DNA of 64,000 bases from Limnomonas spitsbergensis (taxonomy: Eukaryota; Chlorophyta; Chlorophyceae; Chlamydomonadales). The DNA lies in NCBI GenBank assembly GCA_037349105.1, contig JAYJMM010000092.1:1240001-1304000 (forward strand), read 5' to 3'. Below are positions 46,001 through 58,300 of this stretch, in pieces; the first letter of the stretch is position 1; every line of letters starts with the position of its first letter. A program made the position numbers and the translations under genes. The notes beneath the pieces were generated by a model. The model was not told the DNA's origin, searched no databases, and saw nothing but the letters and a program-made list of their open reading frames with translations.

Positions 46001-49000
46001 CTTGAAAACAACCCTAAACCATGAACCCCTCAACCCCAAACCCCGAGCCTCTGAACAAAGCTTCTTGAATATAACCCTAAACCATGAACCCATCAACCCC
46101 AAACCCCGAGCCTCTGAACACAGCTTCTTGAATACAACCCAAACCATGAACCCCTCAACCCCAAACCCTTAGCCTCTGAACAACGCTTCTTGAATATAAT
46201 TATATAACCTAAACCATGAACCTATCAACCCCAAACCCCAAGCCTCTGAACAAACCTTCTTGAATATAACCCTAAACTATGAACCCCTCAACCCCAAACC
46301 CCGAGCCTCTGAACACAGCTTCTTGAATATAACCCTAAACCATGAACCCTAAACCATGAACCCATCAACCCCAAACCCCGAGCCTCTGAACAAAGCTTCT
46401 TGAATACAACCCTAAACCATGAACCCATCAACCCCTAACCCTAAGCCTCTGAACAAAGCTTCTTGAATATAACCCTAAACCATGAACCCCTCAACCCCAA
46501 ACCCTTAGCCTCTGAACAACGCTTCTTGAATATAATTATATAACCTAAACCATGAACCCATCAACCCCAAACCCCGAGCCTCTGAACAAAGCTTCTTGAA
46601 TATAACCCTAAACCATGAAACCTAAACCATGAACCCCTCAACCCCAAACCCCGAGCCTCTGAACAAAGCTTCTTGAATACAACCCTAAACCATGAACCCA
46701 TCAACCCCAAACCCTAAGCCTCTGAACAAAGCTTCTTGAATATAACCCTAAACCATGAACCCCTCAACCCCAAACCCTTAGCCTCTGAACAACGCTTCTT
46801 GAATATAATTATATAACCTAAACCATGAACCCATCAACCCCAAACCCCGAGCCTCTGAACAAAGCTTCTTGAATATAACCCTCAACTATGAACCCCTCAA
46901 CCCCAAACCCCGAGCCTCTGAACACAGCTTCTTGAATATAACCCTAAACTATGAACCTCTCAACCCCAAACCCCAAGCCTTTGAACAAAGCTTCTTGAAT
47001 ATAACCCTAAACCATGAATCCCTCAACCCCAAACCCTAAGCCTCTGAACAAAGCTTCTTGAATACAATTCTAAACCATGGATCCCTCAACCCCAAACCCT
47101 AAGCCTCTGAACAACGCTTCTTGAATATAACCCTAAACCATGAACCCCTCAACCCCAAACCCTAATCGATCCCTATGGGATGGGATCCTCCCACCTTGGA
47201 GCACCTGACTGGAAAAGTCTGCCCTCTGCTCCCTGCCACACGGCACTTCGATGCACTTGCGCTGCCTCCGGCGCCGGCTGCTGCCGCAGCTGCCTCGTCT
47301 TCTGAGCCCCCCGCCTCCGGCGCACTATCTACCGTTGCCGCGCCGATAGGCACCCGCTGCACGCCCGAGACCGACCCCGGAAGCAAGGCCGCTTGCAGCC
47401 AGTCTCCGGATCCGGATCCCCCAGATCCAGATCCAGATCCAGATCCACGGATGACCTCGAGCGCTATCATTCGAGACACGACGTCGGTCGCCACGCCGCG
47501 CAGGTAAGATATTATGATGTCCGCGTACCTTGGGAGGACAGGCGGTATGCATGTGGGTGACCGGCATCACGCATGTGGATAAGGGTGAGGTAGCTGAAGT
47601 GCAGATTGACTGAGCTGAGCCAAGAAAGACAACTGACATGACCTGACATGTTAAGGGTTCAGGATTTTTAGGGTTGAGGTTTTAGAGGTTGGTAACTCAA
47701 CCCCCCTTGACCAGCCATCTCCTAGCAGACTAAGGGATCACGTTTGAGATGAAGCGGATTAAATTCCCAACTCCTCCCACCATCGATATCCAAGCGAGCT
47801 AAGTGTTCAGGATATAGGTTTCAGGGTTTAACACTTTAAGCCCAACTCCCTCCCAATATTATGACGCCATTGGGAATTCAGGGAAGGAGGTCAACGATGA
47901 AGATTGAACCCTAAACGTTATACTTAAAACCCTGAGTCAACGATGAAGATTAAACCCTGGCTCCAGGTTCAATTCTTCTTGCAGGTCCAGGGTGGAAAAT
48001 AAATATAAAATATAAAGATTGCGCTCCGCCGAAAATATCTATAATGAATATAAAGAAAGACACATGAAGATATAAAGACCACACGCTCAGCCGAAGCAGC
48101 CCATTGTCGCGTCCTGTCTCACGATCATCCTGATGCATGCAAGCATGGCATCTGCTGTGCATCTTCCAGCCATGTAGATAGCCAGGTCAGCAGCTGATGA
48201 AAGATATATCAAGACCCTCCCCCCCATCGTCCCATAGCAGTTTTATCCCGAACAACTTTGCCTGCTTTCGGCATTCCACGGGGCACTTTCAACGAGGCGC
48301 CCGACGTTTTACAATTCTTCTTTCATGTTCAGGACGGGCAAAGGAATACATACAAACCCTTTCGCCATCGGCACCCCGGCGAAGGAAGCCTCCGACCCTG
48401 ACTTCAACCTCAATGTAGATCAACTCACCAGGGGTGCAACAATGAATATCCCAAACCCTAAACCCTAAACCCTCGCACCATCGGTGCCCCTGAGGCGACA
48501 CGTGTAGGAAGTCGCTGACCGTAAACTCAGCCTCAACGTAGATAAGCCGCTGGGGGTTGTATGTGGCATTCATCATCTGAGCATGAAGTGTGAAACAGTG
48601 CATTTGTCAGCCGTTGGGGGGCACAGGTAACGTTCATCATCTGAACACCAATTATGAAACAATGCATTCGTCAGCCATTGGGGGGCACAGGCGGAGTTCA
48701 TCCCGGGATGGCAAATAAAAACAATCCTCGAGGTGCTGGTATCATATGTATCTTCACGTCATTATCTAGATCTACATGCTCAGATCTAGATCCGACACTG
48801 TACCTGATACAGTGCAGCCCTGGATGACAGCACATGCACTCCCCTATTATACTCCTTGATGAGGAAGTGCTCTCCTGGACCAGACAGCTGAGATGTACAT
48901 CATATCTAGATCTTAATCTGTACCCGAGTCAGTGCAGCCCTGCGGGCCTACAGCATCTGCACTCCCCTTATGTACTCCGTGATGAGGAAGTGCTAGCCTG

Positions 49001-51868
49001 GACCAGACAGCTAAGATGTACATCATATCTAGATCTGCATGTTCAGATCTAGATCTGAAACAGTACCTGATACAGTGCAGCCCTGGCTGACAGCACCTGC
49101 ACCTCCCCGTAGTACTCAGTCATAAGGGAATGCTTCTCCTGGGCCAGAGTGCCTGGAGATGGCAGTAGGCAAAGGGTGTGAATAAGGTAGGGGGTAGAAA
49201 GTAGAAAAGTGGGGGACCAGAAATAATAGAAACCGGATATGGATATCACGCACCCCTGTTTTGAACAGTTGATCAAAATCTGTGCGCAGACAAAAATACC
49301 CTACTCCGCGCACGAAAAAAATTAGGAAGGACCGTGCAGCGCTTTCAGCCTGTCGTAAAATCAACTCCAAGCAGCGTTTACAGCCACCACGTTTGGTCGA
49401 CTCAATCAAAAAAGCTAGTTTGATGCCTGGAACAACAGTACACGATCAGCAAGCAGTGAACGGATGTCGAATCCATCAGTCGCACGCTAGCGCGCGATTC
49501 TTTTCATATTAGGTACCGAAAAACGACTCCGCGCACCCAACATAGTTGTTTCGGTCCGTGACTGACCGGCCGCGCACGCCTGATGGTAATTACTATTTAG
49601 CGCGCATCAACTTCGTGCACCTCCAATGTAATTAATTAAGAGGATACTGTAGTCAAACCAGTTCTACGGTACCGGTACATCGGGGGGCAAATCTGATTTG
49701 GGGTAAAATAGGGGAGGTACATCAGGGGTAAATGAGGGGGCTAATAAGTGGGTTATATAGGGTGTAATTAAGGGGGTGAAAAAGAGGGTTGCAAAGAGAA
49801 TTATATATGGGTTAATTAAGTGAGATAAATAAGGGGGCAAATGAGAGGGGAAATAGGGGGGCACATCTCCCCCCCAGTTCTTTCCCCCCCTGTCCCTCTC
49901 AACCCCCACTACCCCCATCTTACACAGCCCTCCCCTCCCCCCTCCCCCCCCTCACCTCTTCCATTCCACCTCCCTCCCTCACCTCACCTCCCCTCCCCCC
50001 CTCCCCCTCCCCCCGTCCCCCTCCCTCCCGTCCCCCTCTCTCCCTCCCTCCCCTCCCCCCTCCCTCCTCCCCCTCCCCCTCTCCCCACAGCCACCTGGCT
50101 TGTCCGTGATGCCCTGGAAAGCACCTTTACTGTGGGCCTGCGACAAGAGGCAAACATAAATACATCGTGAGGCAAAGAAGGGATCCTGGCCGCACGCCAA
50201 CAGGCAAATCAAGATGAAAAAACGCTTCATGAGGCAAGACAAGGATTCCGGCTGGCCTGCCAGCCAGGCTGGCAGTAGGCACAGCCCAGGACACTGCCAA
50301 TGGGGGCCTACGATACAAACCACGGGCGCATGCACAAATACACGAATTAACCCGCCCGCCCGCCCACCCCACTCGACTTCACATCGGCCTCCCCACCGCC
50401 CACCCACCTACCCCACCTCCTGCCAGCTCCACCCCACCCGCCCACCCACCCGCCTGTCTGCCCACCCTCCCACTGTCCACCCACCCTCCCAACCGCCAGC
50501 CAGATTCCCCAACACCTTCTCTCCCACCCTCCCTCCCACCTTCCCTCCCACCCTCCCTCCTACCCTCCCACTACACGGCCTCGAAAACCACAATAGCTGG
50601 GCGCCGGCTCGCCCCCTCACCGCCCACCCACTGTCCTGCTAGCCCTCACACTCTCCCAACCTCCAACCCCTCATCCTGCTCACCCAAGAAAACGCCTTGG
50701 ATTGGCTGCCAACCACCCCCATATGATCTGCCTGCCCCCCCCCCCCCCCCCTTGCTAGCTCGCCCCCTCACCTCCCACACACCCACCACCCTCCCGCCCA
50801 CCATACTTCTGCTCACTAAAGAGAAGGCCTCAAATCCATAATGGCAAGCCATTTCTCACCCTCCTCCCCCCCCCCCCACACACACACCGACACCTGCCCG
50901 ACCCCCACCCGCCCCACCCCCTCACCGCCTGCCCGCCAGCTCGCTCCCTAACCGCCCACCCACCCTACTACCCTCCCGCCCAACATCCTTCTGCTCACTA
51001 AAGAGAAGGCCTCCAATCCATAATGGCATGCCACTTCTCACCCTCCTCCCCCCCCCCCCCCCCCCCCCACACACACCTGCCCCACCCCACCCGCCCCACC
51101 CCCTCACCACCTGCCCGCCAGCTCGCTCCCTAACTGCCCACCCACCCTACTACCCTCCCGCCCACCATCCTTCTCACCCAAGAGAAGACCTCGAAATCCA
51201 CAATGGCGGGCCGCCACTAACTCACCCGCCTACACGCCCTCAAGCCTGCCCGCCCCCCACTGCCCCCCTGTCCCGTTCCCCATCCCACCCTCCCGCACCT
51301 CCTCCTGTTCACCCAAGAGGAGGCCTCGAAATCCACGATGGCAGGCCGCGACTCGCCCACCCGCCTTCACGCCCCAATGTCTGCCTGCCCCCCTGTTACC
51401 ATCCCCACCACCCGCCATCCCACCCTCCCGTACTCCCTCCCCTTACCCAAGAGAAGGCCTCGAAATCCACAATTGCAGGCCGCCACTCACCCTCCCGCCC
51501 CCCACCCTCACGTCTGCCTGCCTCCCCCGCCCCCCACCCAGCCAGCTCGCCCCTCACAGCCCACCCATCCTCCCACCCTCCCGCCCGCCCTCCTGCTCAC
51601 CCAAGAAAAAGCCTCAAAATCCACAATGGCAGGCCGCCGCGGTCGCGACAGGGCATGCCTCAGGATGCGCTCATAGGCGTGCCGCTCCGGGTGGCTGAAG
51701 AACCTGGGGTCCATATCTGAAAACACAGGTGGCAGAATCCAGCTTAAGCTGTGCCATATTGAGCCTCACTGTGCTCTATCGTGCAATCTGGCTAAACCTG
51801 TGCTGTTCCATAGGGGTGTAGCTCTGGGTGTCTGAAGAACCTTCGGTCCATATCTGAAAACACATGCG

Positions 51869-51900
<32 letters not shown>

Positions 51901-52344
51901 GGATATCTTATTTGAATGATTTGAATCATATTTTACCCTCTATCCTTTTGGTGCAGTATGCATTTGTTACTTCTAATGATTGGGGCCTTCAAGGTAGAAA
52001 ATGGACACCAACAAAATCTAGAATTCCGACTGGAAGCTGGAAGCGTCAACATTCAGCAGCTAGGTTATAAACCCATTCGTCAGCCCTTAACAAAGTTAAA
52101 TTAGAGGGAGGGCAAAGCACATATGCGGCACAGTATGTCAGTACTATATGTCTATATAGCATGTCTCTAGTTTGTCTATTTCACATCTTAAGTACGTCAG
52201 TGTGATAAAATAAATAAAATAAAACACGTGTAAGAGGTCCAATAACTGAGAAATCGTGCCTAAACCCCAAACCCTCGGATGTGCTAGTTGGCGTGTAAGT
52301 GTGCTACTCTGGGCGGTAGGAGAACCCCCCCTCTTTCCACCTGC

Positions 52345-52388
<44 letters not shown>

Positions 52389-55300
52389 GAATCCTCTGCT
52401 AATGGTTTGGCAGCATGCACTTACGGGCGTTGCATACTCCGTGGATGGTGCAGTAGCAACAGCAGCAACAACAGCAATAACAGCAGAGAGAGCAGCAACA
52501 GCAGCATCAAGAACAGAAACAGCAGAGAGAACATCATCAGCAACAGCATCAGCAGCAGCATCAAGAGCAACACCATCAGCAACAACAACAGCAGCAACAT
52601 AAACAGCAACAAAAGCGACAGCAGCAACACGCTGACAACAAAAGGAGCGGCAGCAACAACAACAACAACAGAACAACAGCAACAGCAACACGGCAAAATC
52701 ACAGCAGCAACAACAACAGCAACAACAATAGCAGCAGTTACAACTCGCAATCGTTGCAGCCAAAGGCAATCAGCACAAGGTCCACATCCTCAGGTAGCAC
52801 CAGCAGCAGAAACAACAACAGCAACAAGAGCAGCAAAAACAACAGCAACCGCATGAATTGTTGCAGCAACAACTCACAATCATTACAGCCAAAGTCGATC
52901 AGCACCAGGTCCACATCCCTAGACAGCACCAACAGCAGCAGCAACAACAGCAGCAACAACAATAGCAGCAAAAACAACAGCAACCGCACGAACTGTTGCA
53001 GCAACAACTCACAATCATTACAGCCAAAGTCGATCAGTACCAGGTCCACATCCCTAGATGGCACCAACAGCAGCAGCAACAACAGCAGCAACACCAATAG
53101 CAGCAGTAACAACAGCAGCAACATGAACTGTTCCAGCAACAACTCACAATCGTTACATCCAAAGTCGATCAGCACCAGGTCCACATCCTCAGGCAGGTGC
53201 TGAAGGGCACACCTGCATCATGCAGAGGTCAGGGTTAAAGGCAGTGTTCAGGAATCAGGGTTAAGGCATTGGAGTCTAAAATGTGGTTTCAGATAGGGCA
53301 AATAGTCGTTGGTGTAGGGTTTAGGGTACTGTAGAACCGAATAGGGTTCGCGCACCCCTGATTTTAATATTTTAGCAAATCGTCCGTGCAGCAAAAAAAG
53401 GCATGTGTCCGCGCAGCGCTTATTACCGCGCATCAGCCATTTTGGGCAAATCGTTTTATTACCTGAGTGCGCAGCCCTTAAGATCCAATTAATAAATGTC
53501 CGTGCAGCTACGAACAAACCAACTTCGCGCAGGGCAAATAGCCACTGCGTACTGTCAACACAATCGAAACATCGCTTGGGACCAAACGAACAGTACGTAG
53601 TGTCGATCTCGTAACCTCTGCCTTGTCGTTGGGAGGCAGGGCCGAGTTTTGGGAGAAACGTGATATTTGATATTGGAAATTCGTCCGCGCACCCCCATTA
53701 AATATTGTTTTGCCCTGTGACTGACAAGTTCGCGCAGCATGAAATTTTGAACTATTTTGCCGCGCATGCTGTTCGCGCACCCCCCAAAATAATTAACAAA
53801 TGGTGGAGTGAAACCGGTTCTACGGTATGTTTCAGGGTTGCTTTAGCGTTTAGGGTTTATGACATGGTATATGACAGGGGTTATGATTCAGGATGGGGTT
53901 TCACGGTAGGGTTTTGGGCTAACAGTTTCGGCACAATCAGGGCTTAGGGTTGAGGGTAAAGGTTCTGACAACATATCGACAGGGCAGGGGGGGGGGGCGA
54001 ATATCTCCACATCCAATAAAGTTGTCCCTGCATCAGCCAGGGCGTCTGGCTTCCCTAAACCCATAAGTAGGCGTCTGGCTTCCCTAAACCCTTAAGTAGG
54101 CGTCTGGCTTCCCTCAACCCTTAAGTAGGCGTCTGGCTTCCCTAAACCCTTAAGTAGGCGTCTGGCTTCCCTTAACCCTTAAGTAGGCGTCTGGCTTCCC
54201 TCAACCCTTAAGTAGGCGCCTGGCTTCCCTCAACCCTTAAGTAGGCGTCTGGCTTCCCTTAACCCTTAAGTAGGCGTCTGGCTTCCCTTAACCCTTAAGT
54301 AGGCGTCTGGCTTCCCTTAACCCTTAAGTAGGCGTCTGGCTTCCCTTAACCCTTAAGTAGGCGTCTGGCTTCCCTAATCCCTTAAGTAGGCGTCTGGCTT
54401 CCCTAAACCCATAAGTAGGCGTCTGGCTTCCCTAAACCCTTAAGTAGGCGTCTGGCTTCCCTCAACCCTTAAGTAGGCGTCTGGCTTCCCTAAACCCTTA
54501 AGTAGGCGTCTGGCTTCCCTTAACCCTTAAGTAGGCGTCTGGCTTCCCTCAACCCTTAAGTAGGCGCCTGGCTTCCCTCAACCCTTAAGTAGGCGTCTGG
54601 CTTCCCTTAACCCTTAAGTAGGCGTCTGGCTTCCCTTAACCCTTAAGTAGGCGTCTGGCTTCCCTTAACCCTTAAGTAGGCGTCTGGCTTCCCTTAACCC
54701 TTAAGTAGGCGTCTGGCTTCCCTTAACCCTTAAGTAGGCGTCTGGCTTCCCTCAACCCTTAAGTAGGCGTCAGGCTTCCCTAAACCCTTAAGTAGGCGTC
54801 TGGCTTCCCTAAACCCTTAAGTAGGCGTCTGGCTTCCCTAAACCCTTAAGTAGGCGCCTGGCTTCCCTTGACCCTTAAGTAGGCGTCGGGCTTCCCTTAA
54901 CCCTTAAGTACGCGTCTGGCTTCCCTTAACCCTTAAGTAGGCGTCTGGCTTCCCTCAACCCTTAAGTAGGCGTCTGGCTTCCCTCAACCCTTAAGTTGGC
55001 GTCTGGCTTCCCTTAACCCTTAAGTAGGCGCCTGGCTTCCCTTAACCCTTAAGTAGGCGTCTGGCTTCCCTTAACCCTTAAGTAGGCGTCTGGCTTCCCT
55101 TAACCCTTAAGTAGGCGTCTGGCTTCCCTAATCCCTTAAGTAGGCGTCTGGCTTCCCTAATCCCTTAAGTAGGCGTCAGGCTTCCCTAAACCCTTAAGTA
55201 GGCGTCTGGCTTCCCTAAACCCTTAAGTAGGCGTCTGGCTTCCCTAAACCCTTAAGTAGGCGCCTGGCTTCCCTTGACCCTTAAGTAGGCGTCGGGCTTC

Positions 55301-58300
55301 CCTTAACCCTTAAGTACGCGTCTGGCTTCCCTTAACCCTTAAGTAGGCGTCTGGCTTCCCTCAACCCTTAAGTAGGCGTCTGGCTTCCCTCAACCCTTAA
55401 GTAGGCGTCTGGCTTCCCTTAACCCTTACGTAGGCGCCTGGCTTCCCGTAACCCTTAAGTAGGCGTCTGGCTTCCCTTAACCCTTAAGTAGGCATCTGGC
55501 TTCCCTTAACCCTTAAGTAGGCGCCTGGCTTCCCTAAACCCTTAAGTAGGCGTCTGGCTTCCCTTAACCCTTAAGTAGGCGTCTGGCTTCCCTTAACCCT
55601 TAAGTAGGCGTCAGGCTTCCCTTAACCCTTAAGTAGGCGTCTGGCTTCCCTTAACCCTTAAGTAGGCGTGAGGCTTCCCTCAACCCTTAAGTAGGCGTCT
55701 GGCTTCCCTTGACCCTTAAGTAGGCGTCAGGCTTCCCTTGACCCTTAAGTAGGCGTCTGGCTTCCCTTAACCCTTAAGTAGGCGTCTGGCTTCCCTCAAC
55801 CCTTAAGTAGGCGTCTGGCTTCCCTTAACCCTTAAGTAGGCGCCTGGCTTCCCTTAACCCTTAAGTAGGCGTCAGGCTTCCCTTAACCCTTAAGTAGGCG
55901 TCTGGCTTCCCTTAACCCTTAAGTAGGCGTCTGGCTTCCCTTAACCCTTAAGTAGGCGTCTGGCTTCCCTTAACCCTTAAGTAGGCGTCTGGCTTCCCTT
56001 AACCCTTAAGTAGGCGTCTGGCTTCCCTAATCCCTTAAGTAGGCGTCTGGCTTCCCTTAACCCTTAAGTAGGCGTCTGGCTTCCCTTAACCCTTAAGTAG
56101 GCGTCTGGCTTCCCTCAACCCTTAAGTAGGCGTCTGGCTTCCCTTAACCCTTAAGTAGGCGCCTGGCTTCCCTTAACCCTTAAGTAGGCGTCAGGCTTCC
56201 CTTAACCCTTAAGTAGGCGTCTGGCTTCCCTTAACCCTTAAGTAGGCGTCTGGCTTCCCTTAACCCTTAAGTAGGCGTCTGGCTTCCCTTAACCCTTAAG
56301 TAGGCGTCTGGCTTCCCTTAACCCTTAAGTAGGCGTCTGGCTTCCCTAATCCCTTAAGTAGGCGTCTGGCTTCCCTTAACCCTTAAGTAGGCGTCTGGCT
56401 TCCCTTAACCCTTAAGTAGGCGTCAGGCTTCCCTTAACCCTTAAGTAGGCGTCTGGCTTCCCTTAACCCTTAAGTAGGCGTCAGGCTTCCCTTGACCCTT
56501 AAGTAGGCGTCTGGCTTCCCTTAACCCTTAAGTAGGCGTCTGGCTTCCCTCAACCCTTAATTAGGCGTCTGGCTTCCCTTAACCCTTAAGTAGGCGCCTG
56601 GCTTCCCTTAACCCTTAAGTAGGCGTCAGGCTTCCCTTAACCCTTAAGTAGGCGTCAGGCTTCCCTAAACCCGGAAACCTTAAGTAGGCTCCTTGATTTT
56701 CTAAACCCTTAACCCTTAGCATCAGCCAGGGCTTCTGCTGGTGCAACACGTTTGACGCAACCACCTTTCACCTTTGTCTACCAGGGCCAGGCACGTCGAC
56801 AAAGGAAGGGGGGGGCCATATCCCTGTAAGCATCCATTCGATTGTTTGGGCTGCATCAGCCAGGGCTTCTGCTGGTGCAACACATTTGGGGCAACCACCC
56901 ACACCTCTCTGCATACCCATGCTCTGAAACCACACCTCTCTGCATACCCATGCTCTGAAACCACACCTCTCTGCATAACCTGGACCTGCCGCTGGCACTG
57001 CCAGGTCGATCAGCTCAATGTGGCTGGCGGCACACATGTGGGTTCAGGGTCTAGCTAGGGCCCCATCCAGGACACAGGCTCTGAAACCACACCTCTCTGC
57101 ATAACCTGGACCTGCCGCTGGCACTGCTAGGTTGATCAGGTCAATGTGGCTGGCGGCACACAAGTGGGTTCAGGGTCTAGCTAGGGCCCCATCCAGGACA
57201 CAGGCTCTGAAATCACACCTCTCTGCATAACCTGGACCTGCCGCTGGCACTGCTTGGTCGATCAGCTCAATGTGGCTGGCGGCACACATGTGGGTTCAGG
57301 GTCTAGCTAGGGCCCCATCCAGGACACAGGCTCTGAAACCACACCTCTCTGCATAACCTGGACCTGCCGCTGGCACTGCCAGGTTGATCAGCTTAATGTG
57401 GCTGGCGGCACACCTGTGGGTTCAGGGTCTAGCTAGGGCCCCATCCAGGACACAGGCTCTGAAACCACACCTCTCTGCATAACCTGGACCTGCCGCTGGC
57501 ACTGCTAGGTTGATCAGCTCAATGTGGCTGGCGGCGCACAAGTGGCCGCTAGAGAGGTACTTGGCGTTGGTAGTGATGTGCAGGTCCTCAGTCACGTTGG
57601 CCCTGAAGAATGCCAGAGGGGAGGGGGGTCGAAGCCTAGTTTAGGGGTTAGGGTTTAGGGTTTAAGGATGAAGTGTTTAGGGGGGGCTGGCAAATGGGTC
57701 GGCAAGAGAAGGCAGGCAGAGGGAAGGGGGGTCGAAGCCTAGTTTATGGTTTCGGGTTCAGGTTAAGGGGGGGCTGGCGGATTGGTGGGGAGAGAGAGGG
57801 TAGGCAGAGGGGAGGGGGGTCGAAGCCTAGTTTATGGTTTCAGGTTCAGGTTAAGGGGGGGCTGGCGGATTGGTGGGGAGAGAGAGGGTAGGCAGAGGGG
57901 AGGGGGGTCCAAGCTGGCGGATTGATGACCAGGGAGAGGGCAGGCGGGCAGGGGGCGGTTGGGTGGTTGAGCGAGAGGTTGTGCGGAGTGGGGAGGCCGG
58001 TGGAGGGATAAGAGAGAGAGGGCAGGTGTGTGTGTGGGGGGGGGAGGGCGGATGGGTGGGTGAGAGAGGGCAGGGGGAGGAGGGCATTTCAGCGAAGAGG
58101 CTGGCTGGTGGGTGGGCTGGCTGGCTGGCTTGCGGGTGGATTGACGGGCTGGCTGGGGCGGAAGAGGGAATGGGTAGGTAAGGCGGGCGGGTGAGTGGGC
58201 GGCTTGCTTCCTACGCGATATTTATGCTTGGGGTCAACAACATTTCCATACCTACTCCAGATCTGTGCTTCCATACCTACTTCAGGTATGTTCCTCCATA

